The notes under the pieces are model-generated. The model was given only the letters and a program-made list of their open reading frames with translations, searched no databases and was not told where the DNA came from. Shown in pieces: positions 1-11,500 of a DNA stretch of 64,000 nt; the stretch's first letter is position 1, and every line of letters begins with the position of its first letter. This stretch comes from Agapetus fuscipes (taxonomy: Eukaryota; Arthropoda; Insecta; Trichoptera; Glossosomatidae). The stretch covers positions 682,001 to 746,000 of the forward strand of contig OX637357.1 of assembly GCA_951799405.1 (NCBI GenBank). Direction: 5' to 3'. The position numbers and the translations under genes were made by a program.

Positions 1-580
1 TGATTTAATATTCAAAAATATAACAAGTGCTTACCTGATAATTCTACTTTTAATTCGAGATAAGATTACAAAATCACAAAATTTGTTTACCACATTTTCT
101 TTTCCACTAGAAATTTCCGAGATAAATATAATTGATTGGCAACATTGGCTCAGAGATATTTTGAATTGGTTCCACCACAAATTTAATCATAGTCTGCAAT
201 CGTTTCAAACTGTTCAGAACTCAAAAACACATATTATGATTTTCTATACAAGGTAGACTTTTTTTCTTCCTGTGTCATTTCTATTGAACATTGGCGATCA
301 CCAGTGTTGTCATTTTTTAAATACCTTCATTTAGTAGTTTCCTGTTGTATTTCTGATCTTTTTCCCGAGTATAAAATAAACTATAAACTTCACTCTATTG
401 TGTAAATGTATGGAGTATGTAATGGCACTCCTAGTGAGTGATTTTGTTTTTCTTACATTTTTTAATTTATGCAATTGAAGGGAGTCTTAGTAATGCTACT
501 TGGGATACTAACTTATGCCGTTGACCATCTTATAGGTTGGTTCATCAGTCCTCGTAGAAGATTTCTCGCCTCTAGGACAA
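1..580. other. AT-rich non-coding stretch
   Basis: No repeat family or gene seen elsewhere in the window recurs here. The only ORF (469-681) is short and runs into the neighbouring foldback element. It is either intergenic DNA upstream of gawky or part of an upstream gawky intron; the sequence does not decide. Confidence 0.5.
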
Positions 581-584
581 AACG

Positions 585-801
585 GTGCCCTGGGTTGGAA
601 GTCTCGACGGCTGTTGGTAGATCTTACCATACCTATTTGAAGATGGGACAGAGTAAAACATGGCAGTGCCTGAACAGCTGATCAGTGTTCCATATAAAAT
701 GTATCAGCTGTTGATACGCCACCATGTTTTATTTCACCCTATCTTCAAATAGGCACGGTAAGACCTATCGACGTCCTTGAGACTTCTACCACTGGCCAGT
801 T
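585..801. repeat. Foldback element (imperfect inverted repeat), GGAAGTCTC ends
   Basis: The left arm (GGAAGTCTCGACGGC... to CAAATAG-type sequence) is followed by a loop containing CAGCTGATC, then by a complementary right arm ending in GAGACTTC near 785. The termini resemble those of the second foldback family at 937, 20244 and 53857, which also has a CAGCTGAT loop, so the two look like related non-autonomous elements. No coding capacity. Confidence 0.7.
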
Positions 802-936
802 ATTACTGGTTTGTTGTTAATACCAACACCTGTCTGATTATGAAGTGAATATGGGAGGTAGGGAGCGATTTGTGGATATGATTGTGCAATGAAGAGAAAT
901 TGTATCTGGTCAATAGTTCTGTTGGCAGTACTGGGC

Positions 937-1085
937 TGGAAGTCTCATCACCACGGTAATTCTTATCTACCTAGTATCGGTAATATTTGTATGAAGACCT
1001 GTTAATCCAAGATGGCCGCAAGTGAACAGCTGATAAGTCTTCATACAAATATTACCGATATGCGGTAGGTAAGAATTACCGTGGT
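937..1085. repeat. Foldback/MITE family F1, copy 1
   Basis: The left arm starts GGCTGGAAGTCTCATCACC. The right arm is its reverse complement, with GGTAATATTTGTATGAAG pairing with CTTCATACAAATATTACC. The loop carries a CAAGATGGCCGCAAGTGAAC segment. The right end is cut after TTACCGTGG, exactly where the next RTE-tail repeat starts. Two more copies lie at 20244-20411 and 53857-54024. Confidence 0.85.
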
Positions 1086-1340
1086 TCCTTGACTTATAGG
1101 TTGGTATGCGGCTGACCACCCATACTGTAAAAAATGGTTCACTTTGCCAATGTCACCCCTGTTTCAGGGAAGGACGGCAAGAGTTGCAGAGCTTATGTTC
1201 ATTTGAGATTGGATTTTTATATTGTAGGTCCACATGCGGTATGTGTTAGCGCGAAATTATACATGTCTGCTTGTGGGAATGCATTTAATATAAATCTTAA
1301 ATGATATATATCTTTGCAGCTTAGATTAGATTAGATGAGA
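1086..1340 (+). repeat. RTE-tail SINE-like repeat, full copy
   Basis: It begins TCCTTGACTTATAGG and contains the conserved block CCTGTTTCAGGGAAGG and then CCACATGCGGTATGTG. It ends in ATCTTTGCAGCTTAGATTAG followed by TTAGA-type repeats. The same block forms the 3' tail of the RTE LINEs at 47622 and 54930. This copy has no LINE coding sequence and starts at the boundary shared by other stand-alone copies. Confidence 0.85.
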
Positions 1341-1419
1341 TTTCTAGCCCAGGTGGATTCAAACACAAGTTTCAGAAATTGTTATAGCATTTTCTTTATG
1401 CTCAAATGATAATACCGGC

Positions 1420-1545
1420 TAGGCTTAAAAAAAAAAACCTGCTCCCCGGAAATAAGCAAAATTCCTACTCAAAGTTAAGCGGTTGCTGTAAGGCCAGCAT
1501 CCTTACCTGTAGAAATAAATATCCACTCATCACGTTGCACCCCTG
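1420..1545 (+). repeat. Degenerate SINE-T2 fragment
   Basis: It matches the central part of SINE-T2: a CCCC-rich segment, GCTGTAAGGCCAGC, then CTTACCTGTAGAAATAAAT. Head and 3' end are missing. See 51429-51737 for a nearly complete copy. Confidence 0.5.
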
Positions 1546-1779
1546 TCACAACATAACTTGTTCTTATACATAGATATGATGTGTTTAGGACGAGTACATG
1601 ATGTATTTATATGTACCTACTTATGTCATCAATTAAGCAGTCTCGTGTTTACACTGGCAGCACTACTGTGCAACTCCCAGATGTACTTACTCTGAATTAA
1701 TTCATTCAATTACTATGCAGGATCATCTACATGAATTAAATGATCATTTGACTTGGAAACATCATAGTACTACTGCTAG

Positions 1780-1950
1780 TCCGGTCGATAGCTCACTTGG
1801 TAGAGTGCTTCCTTTCCATGCCAGAGCGCAAAGGTTCGATCCCCACCGATGTCGTCAGAAATGATATTGAGTTTCTTTTTAGCCCACCTAATCTAATCTA
1901 ATCTAAGCTGCAAAGATATATATCACCTATCAATGTAAAATATATAGATA
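1780..1950. repeat. Chimera of a SINE-T2 tRNA-like head and a reversed RTE-tail end
   Basis: Positions 1780-1872 hold the tRNA-like head (GATAGCTCACTTGGTAGAG box A, GGTTCGATCCCCACC box B) and the first part of the SINE-T2 body. It switches abruptly to CTAATCTAATCTAATC and AAGCTGCAAAGATATAT, the terminal part of the RTE-tail repeat in reverse orientation. Confidence 0.65.
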
Positions 1951-2155
1951 CAGCATCTGAGCCGATTTGCATCTCAGAAAAGAGCTTCATACGCTTTAAA
2001 CAAAAAATGTTTTATTGTAATCAGTTTCCAGGCAACCGTCAAGTTTATGTCTCTTTTTGACGTATGACGTGATATATCTTATGTCTCATTTTTCGTTGGT
2101 TACCTATTAATCCGTTTCCCGGTACGTATGTTGCTATGGGAAAAAGCAGACAATG

Positions 2156-2302
2156 TTTTAACCCAAATAAAGGTTCACTCAACCTTCGCAAGAACTGAGA
2201 ACCAGCCTCCTCGGGAGCAGGAAAACCTCCACTTCAAGTGGAGGGCTTGGCGCACCACTGACCCTCTTACCTGTAAAAATAAATATGTTCCACTTGCCAT
2301 GT
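2156..2302 (+). repeat. SINE-T2 fragment
   Basis: Recognisable blocks are ACCAGCCTCCTCGGGAGC, CACTTCAAGTGGAGG and CTTACCTGTAAAAATAAAT. Head and 3' terminus are absent. Confidence 0.6.
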
Positions 2303-2379
2303 TTGATTAAATGTATTCTTTATGTGAGTGTTTTGTTTCTTATGGAAAAAGGAACTGCTAGAACTGGACTGGGCTTGAC

Positions 2380-2985
2380 CGGTCCGTAGTCTAGTGGTAA
2401 CGCTTTGGACTGGTAAATGGAAGGTTGTGCCATTTAAATTTTCAAATATACTCTTTACTGGGTTGAAAAATCCATATATCTTGGGCACCAAAGATCCATC
2501 CAGCCTTACAGCAATTGGATCATGCTTGAGTATTGAATCTTTCTATAGCGACGACCAAGGTCGCAGAGTGGTCTTGAGGTGTAAAAATCGCAAAAAATAC
2601 GCAACTAAGCTACACATATAGTGTAACTTCTTGCCGCGTTATCCCCGAAGGGATCGTATGTGGCGAGTTGAACCTATTTATTTTTACAGGTAAGGGGGCC
2701 GGCCTTACGCCAACCACTTCAGTTAAAGTGGGGGTTTCCCAGTTCCCGAGGGGCTGGTACTCATTTCTTGTGAAGGCTGAGTAAACCTTGCTGGTATTTT
2801 ATTTTGGGGCTTGAAATAAACACCGAAACGGAAAATCATTTTTGACACCCTCGGTGGGATTCGAACCCGAACTCACGGCATGGAATACAAGCACTCTACC
2901 AACTGAGCTATCGACCGGATGTGATTCACGCAAAAGTAGCGCTCGCCGAATAAATCATCCTAATATTATTATTATGACAAGTAGA
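2380..2985 (+). repeat. Composite SINE: SINE-T1 split by a reversed SINE-T2
   Basis: SINE-T1 (box A TAGTCTAGTGG; body with GGGTTGAAAAATCCAT) runs from 2380 to about 2585 and stops after GTCTTGAGGTGT. A complete reversed SINE-T2 occupies about 2596-2922, ending in its tRNA-like head at GAGCTATCGACC. The SINE-T1 tail (GTGATTCACGCAAAAG, AATAAATCATCC, ATT repeats) resumes at 2920-2985. The same arrangement with the same break point occurs at 59096-59665. Confidence 0.8.
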
Positions 2986-3360
2986 GCCCCATTTGATTGG
3001 TGCATGTTGGCTGATGCGTGTGTTGTCTGTTTGCCGCAGGTTCCTGGTGTCTGCGGGCTGCACTGATGATGGAAGCTACACATAAGCGATACCACATTTT
3101 TTAAAGGACACAATGACAGATGCCTTCCCACAACTCTTCAAGGTGCGTACCTCGTCACACTTGTGCTAAAAACCTAATCACCACAATCCATACAAACCTA
3201 CAGCCATGGCCTTGTAAAGATATATCAACATTAAGGTTCAAGTATAATGCATTCCCATTCGCAGGCATGTATAAGATCCACTTACACATGCGTTGGTGAA
3301 TGTGGCCCTTAGCAACCTATGCCAAAATATTAACCTTTCCACTAGCGGTTCTCCTGTGCA

Positions 3361-3735
3361 TCTAATCTAAATCTAAGTTGCAAAGATAATGTATCATTTG
3401 AGATTCATATTAAATGCATTCCCACAAGCAGACACACATAATTTTGCACTCACACATGCCGCATGTGGACCTACAATATGAAAACCCTATCTCAAATGAA
3501 CATAAGCCCTGCAACTCTTGCCGACCTTCCCTGAAACAGGGGTGACATTGGCAAGGTAAAACAGTTTTGCAGTATAGAAGGTCAGCCTCATACCAAACTA
3601 TAAGTCAAGTCATGAGAACTTGAAAAAAATAATATCTCAAACGAACATGAGCCCTGCGAATCTTGCCAACCTTTTGTGAAATATGGGTGACATAGGTGAC
3701 GTGACCCATTTTTTTACAGTATGGGTGGCCAGCTA
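3361..3735 (-). repeat. RTE-tail repeat, full copy plus partial second copy
   Basis: In reverse orientation, CTAATCTAAATCTAAGTTGC starts the copy at 3361 and it ends near 3612 with TATAAGTCAAG. A second degenerate copy of the 5' part (CATGAGCCCTGCGAATCTTG to TACAGTATGGGTGG) follows at 3631-3732. Confidence 0.8.
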
Positions 3736-3824
3736 CTTTACAGATTAGTTTTCTTAACAGTATATTTGCATTGTTCCAGGGAATCCTTTATCGGCCAAAC
3801 AACACGCACGACATGGAATCTCCT

Positions 3825-4203
3825 AACCTGTTACCTGCAGTACAATGCAATATAGGTGAGCAAGTCACCCCCCATATTCTCATCCTGCCATCCATCAACA
3901 CATACCACCTACAGCCTGAGCTGTTCCCTGCAGTACAATGCAATATAGGTGAGCAAGTCACCCCCCATATTCTCATCCTGCCATCCATCAACACATACCA
4001 CCTACAGCCTGAGCTGTTACCTGCAGTACAATGCAATATAGGTGAGCAAGTCACCCCCCATATTCTCATCCTGCCATCCATCAACACATACCACCTACAG
4101 CCTGAGCTGTTACCTGCAGTACAATGCAATATAGGTGAGCAAGTCACCCCCCATATTCTCATCCTGCCATCCATCAACACATACCGCTTAAAGCCTGAGC
4201 TGT
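3825..4203. repeat. 93-bp minisatellite, four tandem units
   Basis: Four nearly identical 93-bp units (period measured between successive CTGCAGTACAATGCAATAT blocks at 3835 and 3928; later units are in step). Because 93 is divisible by three, both strands stay open: ORFs at 3771-4310 (+) and 3788-4180 (-) translate the same 31-residue repeat each time. Each unit carries ATATAGGTGAGC, which resembles a 5' splice site. I do not recognise the encoded peptide, and coding is unlikely. Confidence 0.9.
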
Positions 4204-4377
4204 TCCTGGGATCAACTGCTGTCTGTCATACTGACGCACTTGGAATAGTTCCCCGTGATAATGAAGGCGTCCACGTATTACTAGATCATTCTCTCTTTGA
4301 TCTTGTCTGATATAATCTTCTCTTTTTTCTTCTTCTAAACGTTCTTCGTCAAAACCAAACGGATGTGTGTATAATTT

Positions 4378-4500
4378 AAAATTTCAATAGGATAAAACAG
4401 AGTTTGAATTCATGTTGTATTTCATGTTTTTGCTCAAAAGTTTTTGCCGAATAAGGCATCTTCAGGAGCATAATCAGGACTTTTATCCTATTGAATTTTT
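4378..4500. repeat. Short foldback element with stem-loop box
   Basis: TTTCAATAGGATAAAA on the left pairs with TTTTATCCTATTGAA on the right. Inside, read on the minus strand, CTGAAGA is followed by TGCC, a loop and GGCA: a degenerate form of the box discussed for 17668-18000 and 41462-41858. Confidence 0.65.
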
Positions 4501-4862
4501 TAATGATACAATGGACTTTCACTGTGAGAATAGATTTACACTTAAAAAAAGGATGTATGTGTGTTTGTCCTGTATGGACTCCTGAACTACTGAACAGATT
4601 GCGATGAAACTTACATGAGTAACTCTATACATGCCAAGTTAGTCTTTTCCATGAACAAAAAAAATGGAGGAATCAAGGAAATGAGGTCAGGAATACGCTA
4701 AAGCTATTTTCACCTTACGACAAGGGAATATTAAGGCTAAAAGAGGTGTGCGAGGACACCACAGTAGAGACACGTGTGTGGAGATACTGGCCATCCCTAA
4801 CAGAACGGCGGCATGATAACAGTAACCAGACGAGCCACCACAAGGGGTGGCAGGGTACAGCT

Positions 4863-5275
4863 AGTCTAATCTAATCTTAGTTGCAAAGATAGTTAATAAT
4901 AACAAAGATAGTTAAATAAGTTGCAAAGATAGTATATAATGTGAATCTCCTAAAGGAGATTCACATTATATGCATTCTCACAAGCAGACACGTACAAGTT
5001 CGCGCTTGCACATGTGGCACGCAAACCTACAGCATAAAAACCAAATCTCAAATGGACATACACCTTGCAACTCTTGCCGTCCTTCCCTGAAACAGGGGCG
5101 ACAGCATGGGTGGTCAGCCGCATACCAACCTATAAGTCAAGGAACATACAGGACAAATTACATTTTTAACAGGTATGGACATCAAAACTAAAACAGAAAA
5201 CAGATTCCAATTTAATAAACCCTAGCTGCCAACATTTCAGATCAACCGCCATTTCCAAATATATAAAATTTGACT
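4863..5275 (-). mobile_element. RTE-type LINE 3' end (tail plus 3' UTR)
   Basis: In reverse orientation: CTAATCTAATCTTAGTTGC, the tail repeat to TATAAGTCAAGGAAC near 5147, and then LINE 3' sequence ending in GATCAACCGCCATTTCC, which is also found at 31700 and 53790. A perfect 17-bp palindrome (4935-4970) shows a local inverted duplication of AATGTGAATCTCC within the tail. It ends about 45 bp before the gawky acceptor at 5320. Confidence 0.75.
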
Positions 5276-5320
5276 GTTGAAGTTGTAGGAGTGCTGATTG
5301 CGTGGTGTTGTGTGTTGCAG

Positions 5321-5505
5321 TTGACTCTAGTAGTTGTGGAGAGTGGATGGCGCGGACGCTGTTGGATGAGCGTCGGGGCGGGGGCGCAGGACGGGGGGGG
5401 GACCGGGCTGGCCCCCTCCGCTCCAGCCTGTCCCCCACACCCCTAACCCCCCCTGTGATAACCGGCCCGAACAGTCGCGACCGAGGCCAATCTCCGTCCT
5501 CTGAG
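5321..5505 (+). CDS. gw: gawky exon a (first seen, N-terminal)
   Basis: The acceptor is TGTGTTGCAG at 5311-5320 and the donor GAG|GTAAAC at 5506. The exon enters in phase 1 and exits in phase 0. It encodes a [10 protein letters not shown] segment followed by a Gly/Arg/Pro-rich stretch. An in-frame ATG at 5347 could be a start in an alternative transcript. Assignment rests on splice sites and phase continuity with the next exon. Confidence 0.7.
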
Positions 5506-8500
5506 GTAAACACCAAACATCATCATGCACATACTAACTCCCATCTCTAATCAATGTAAAAATGAGAGAACGCCGTCCATTGGTCATCCTTATAATCGTG
5601 TATTTACCTAGAATATGTTTTATCTTCCCACTTGGAGAGTCGCCCGAGAAGCTGCTTTTAGGACAGAGACAGTACACACACTTACTTACTTTACGTGTCC
5701 AAAACCACCTATTCTCAGTATCTCCAGTGACTAGCGGCAGCCACTGCATTGTCGTTTCCTGGAGGCAGGTCGGTCAGTGTGCATTTTTCACCAATAAAGG
5801 GCACACTGACATATGTGCCGAGTCCTGGATATCACACAGGGATGACATGTCTGCTTGCTTGTTGCAGGGCTGGGGCATGTGGCGCCGCACCAGAAGCGCC
5901 ACCAGCAATACCTTTCTTCCCGAGACCCTCTCTCTCAGCCGCCACCTCTCGTACTCCGGGGTCGCCCTTCTCTGTACTGACAACCCTGCTGTTAACTCAA
6001 CTAACTATAAGGATAATAATACTGAATACAATATTTCATCTGTGAAAGATAGACTAGGACTAGACGTAATGAATAACTTTGAGGATAAGGGTATAATTAA
6101 GGCTAACGATTGTCTGATATATAATATCTCTTTAATATTATGTGTTCCAAATACGGCGGAGCTCCCCCGGGCCGGGGAAGACAACATCCCTCTGGGGCGC
6201 TCCCACCAAACTGTAGATAATGTTTGTGATCCAATCCTAATTAATAATAAAATAAATATGTGTATCCTGAGAAACCAAATTGTGGGAGGCGCGCGGCCCC
6301 CCGTCGACAGCATTCCTGATGTGGATATTGCCATAACTGTCCCGCATAGCTTTAATCCAGCCAAGTCTGATCGCGCTCCCGTCGCACCTCACCAAGTAGC
6401 GCAACACCAAGAGTCTGACAACGTATCAATAGAGGAGGACCGCCGGCAGCTCGAGCCCTTCAAGAACGGAGACCTGACCTTCGCGGCGCTGCTGCTGCTG
6501 GTGGAGAGCGCCGCGCCCCGCATGGCCGCCTTGTGCCAGGAGAGGGGCCATGCGGCGGGCGGCTGGGGAATGCCCCGCTCCCTGGGGCTGGCGGGCGGCG
6601 GAGAGAGCTCCCTCAACACGGCCAGCGGCTGGGGCAGCCCGCCCAGCGCCAACAATAACAATAATGGTATGTGTCATGCTATATTATATTCCAACTTGTC
6701 ATGTTCTCCAGATGATGACCCCTTGTGAAAAAAAAACCTTTCTGTTTATTCTTTGTCAATTTTTTTTAGTCCACTCCTGGACGTAGACCAATTTGATTCA
6801 TATCTTGTCAATGGGCTGCTGTGTTCAGTATTTTTTTTTTATATTTTGAGAACTTTTCCTGAAGCAGGTGTGACAATGTCAAAAAAAAAACAATTTATAC
6901 TGCATGGAAGGTCAGCCTCATTCCAACCTGTAAGTCAAGGAAGAAGCTACACATATAGTGTAACTTTTTACTGCGTTATCCCCGAAAGGTTTCACATGTA
7001 GCAAGTGGAACCTATTTATTTTTTAAGTAAGTTGGCCGGCCTTACGCCAACCACTTCAGTTGAAGTGAGAGTTTTCGCAGCTCCTGAGGGAGCTGGTGCT
7101 CATTTTATGTGAAGGCTGTGTGAACCTTGCCTGTATTTTATTTTGGGTTTTGAAATAAACACCGAGACGGGAAATCATTTCTGACACCGAACCGGAGCTC
7201 TCGGGATGAAATGCAAGCACTCTACCAACTGAGCTAACTTCTTGGACAAGAAGTGGGTTTAAATCTTTGCAAATGTGATGTGCTGCAAGAAGAGTTTATG
7301 ATTGCTGATGGTTTGTGTTGGTGCAGGCAGCGCAGGCTGGGGCGCAGCAGGAGGCGGGGGCCCTGGGGCAGGCGCCGCAGGATCCGCGCCCGCCCAGCAG
7401 CAGTGGGGCAACTCCTCGCAGCAGAGGCCACCAACCTCACAGCCTGATGGTGAGAAATTATGACTTAATTATTTCCTGGGTTTCTATATATTTATCTTAT
7501 TTGCAATCCAAGATTATCTACCGCCTGGTTCTATAGGACTTTTATTAATAACAGCAAAATATTCCATCATAAGTTTTGATGTATAAATTCCATATTGCTT
7601 GTAGAGGCTTTCACTTTGTAATTGTTCATCTTAAAAGATAAAAATAAAAACAAATTTGTTCTCGTTTATGGTGAGTATGTTTAAATTTCACGACCAACTT
7701 TGCAAACAATCTGCCTGCATCGTCAGACGGCTATGTAAAGCATTGTTTGCGAAACCGGTCATGGTATTTTAATATAATCAAAAACAAATTTATTTTTATT
7801 TTTATCTTGCAAATTCCCTTAGTTTTTTGAGTTTTGATGATTTAAAAAACCAATTTGAATTGAAAGAAGATGAGAAAGTTTTTTGTTTTTCTGACTTACC
7901 ATAAAACAATTGGTATTTCATGAATATGTGTTGCATCCAATGCCCACTACTGCTAGTTCAATAAATCAACATTTTATTAAACTTGTGAATTTGCGATGAT
8001 TATAACCTGGATCCAACTCCTGAAAGGTTTTGAAGATTCCACGCATTACTTATGAGCAAACTACATTAAGAAACAAGTGCCTTCCCTGAAACAGGGGTGA
8101 CATTGGCAAAGTGAACCATTTTTTACAGTATGGTCAGTGGGTAACTGTAAATCTGTCGACATGCCGCTAGGGGTGGCCAGAGCCTCTGCAGAGTTGCCTC
8201 CATTTCTTCCTATCCTTACATACATCTTTCAATTCATTTATATCCATCACCCTTTTCATGCATTTTCTTCTTTTACGCTCACTTTGTACATACCATTCTT
8301 TCACAATCGCGTCAATCTGATCACTCCATACTTTTCTCGGTCGTCCCTTACCTCTTTTTCCATTCACACTACCTCTGTACATATACTTTGTCAGTCTCAT
8401 CATCATTCATTCTTTCCACATGCCCAAACCATCTTATCACATTCTTTTGTAACTTAACTTTTATATCCTCTTTCAAATTACATTCTTTCTTTACCCATTC

Positions 8501-11500
8501 ATTCCTAACTCTATCCTTTAGAGTTTTTCCTGTCATGCTTCTCAGCTCTCTCAGGGTGGTCAGCCTTATCCCAATCTAGTCTTCTTCTAGTTCTTGGACC
8601 GGTCCGTAGTCCAGTGGCAACACTTCGGACTCGTAAATGGAAGGTTGTGGATTCGAGTCCCGGCGGAGCACAAAAAGTATACCATTTATATTTCCAAATG
8701 TGCTCTTTACTGGGTTGAAAAATTCATAAACCTTTACCAAAGACCGGTCACTGAAAGGTCCATACAACCTTAAAACAACTGGGTCTTGCTTGAGAATTGG
8801 CGCTTTCAACAGCGACGACCAAGCTCGCAAAGGGCTCTTGAGGTGTGATACACACAAAAACAGCGCTCACCAAATAAATCATCCAAATTTTATAATTATT
8901 AGTCAATAAAATTGATTGACAATTTGCCCATCATGTTCTCAGGTAACAGCAACAAGGTAGTGGGAGGAGGCGGCGCAGGTGGAGCTCCGGGATGGGGCGG
9001 CGCCCCTCCAGCGGGAGGCGCCGTTCCCCCAGCAGGCGGGGGCCCCGGGCCTCCCCCCCCACAGACACCGCCCAACCCCAGCATCGCCGCCTTCCAGAAC
9101 CAGGTCACGCGCGAGGCCTCTCTCCCACCACAGCAAGGTCTGCCTCCCTCGCCGCTCTCTCATCTCTAGCCTAGCCGTGCTGTGCTTGCTTGTCCAACGC
9201 TGCATGTAGAACCATAATGCTCAAAATGTGCTTTTACTAGCTTGTCTCTTGAAACTGATTATGGACTTGGCACATTTAAGAAAATGTTTTCCCGTAAACC
9301 CGGATTTGTAAATTTATTTTACAGTATCTGAGTCTAACTCGTGCCAAATAAAGCACGAATGATGTATGGTTGTAATAAAAATATAGGTGAACATGCATAA
9401 ATAAGATATTTATTGGAGAGAATATTTATTTGTAGGAAATTACTCTGACAGACAACTTTAAAAGTGGATTTTTTTTAATGGTACATATAATGTACACTGA
9501 TGTAAATAAATTGAAAGTCTATTGGTTGGATAATTTAGAAATAAATGGTATTATTTTACTGAAGTAAAATTTAATACTTTTTCAATTATTTGCCAGATTA
9601 ACCTCAATTTAGAATTCAGTAGGTGTAAATAACTAATTTTGTATTATAAAGTCTGAATGGCAGCGACAGATCTTTTGAACCTCCTAAGGAGCTTTCTTTG
9701 TCAAAAGTATGTAGAGTGGCAGTTCCAATAGTGGTCAATTTTGGAACAAACCCCTATGCCAGTCGAATGACATCACATTTCACCCCCTCAATGCTTGTTT
9801 GGCTTATCGTCCATTTGATTCAAAGATGACCTTTCAATGAAATTGTCTTAAGAATTACAATCTGAGCTAAGAAGAAAATTGCGATAATAACACAATATCG
9901 CAATAATGTGAGAGTTGTTTTAAGTATTTTTGAAATCAATTTCTAGTTTTCACAAGACACATTGGTCCAGTACACATAGAAACATTGCTCATGTGAAATT
10001 ACCTCTGATGGACATAAAACAAACAAGCACTAAGAGGACGATTTGTCTTTGATTTAAATGTGCCAACTCCATTCCATCAGTTACCTGTAAGAGCTCGTTC
10101 CCACTCGTTGGGTGTCGGACCCGTATATTAATCGGAGGTTCCAGTTGCAGAACATTTTGTACAAAATCGGTTTCCAACAAGTGTGAATAGCTCCATACAT
10201 AATGTTCTGCCACTGGAACCTCCGATTAATATAGGGATTCGACACCCAACAAGTGGGAACGGGCTCTAAGTTGTGCGCTGTGAAGATCCCAGCGTTGTTT
10301 GTGAGTAGCTCGTGTTAGTGTCAGTGCTAGTATCAGTGTTAGTGTAGTAAATGTTTTGCATTGTGAAGTGAAATGTATCTCTGTAGAATGCATTGTTTAT
10401 GATTCACAATGAAAACCACTTCATTACCTGTTAGTCCTCCTTATAATCATTGTGATGACAGTTGTGTGTGGAGCATGTTGTAGTCTTTGTTCAAATGTGT
10501 AACTTGTTTTTTGAAATTTGATATTTTTTTTGTGTTTTTTGCAAGGTGTACTTTTTTTCTTCTTGCATGTACAATTTTATTACGTCTCAGTCGTCTGGTT
10601 TCAAATTGTTATAAGTCCACTCTGATCTATGATCAAAAATTTGATGGCCTTATCTGCAAACCAGCAAACTCCATTTGCGATTATTTTTCCGGAGAGAAAA
10701 GAAACATTGTATAATTCTTAAAATATAATAGTTTTGAATACGCAAACGCAACTTGCAACTAAGCTACACATATAGTGTAACTTTTAGTCTGCGTTATCCC
10801 TCAAGGGGTTGCTTGTGGCGATTCGGGACCTATTTATTTTTACGGATAAGGGGGCCGGCCTCACACCAACCACTTTCAGTTGAAGTGGGGGTTTCCCAGT
10901 TCCCGGGGGGGCTGGTTCTCATTTCTTGTGAAGGCTGAGTAAACCTTGAGATCGAACCCTTGCTCTCGGCATGGAATGCAAGCATTCTACCAATTGAGCT
11001 ATCAACCTCTTTACGAGCTTGGTCGTCGTCGCTACAAAGCGCCAATTCTCAAGCAAGACCCAGTTGCTGTAAGGCTGGATGGACCTTTGGTGACCGGTCA
11101 TTGGTAAAGGTTTATGAATTTTTCAACCCAGCGAAGAGCAAATTTGAAAATATAAATGGTATAGTTTTTGTGCTCCGCCGGGATTACCGGGCTACCACTG
11201 AACTACGGATCGGTCTACCTAATAATGATTTATTCAATATTAGCAAGAAATCCGATGAAATACTTTTGGTGTTTAGAAACTTTGTGTATTCACAATTGTA
11301 CAAGATTTTTTTGCTGTCTTGTTAAATGATCTAAAACGGAGTCGGCTGGTTTGCAGATTATGCCATCGAAATGTTGGTTCACATCATGTTCTCATTTAAC
11401 AGAAAACATATTTGTGAGACGCCACATTTCATTTTATTTTGTTGGATTTCTTACTCAATATGAGTCATTTGATGAGTTGAAATTTGTGACTGAAAAACCT

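Noticed and set aside
3825..4203. CRISPR-like array
   Set aside because: Units are contiguous 93-bp tandem copies without unique spacers, in a eukaryotic genome.
3771..4310. 179-codon ORF as a repeat protein gene
   Set aside because: Its length comes entirely from the 93-bp tandem unit, which is open on both strands; no signal, domain or splice context supports coding.
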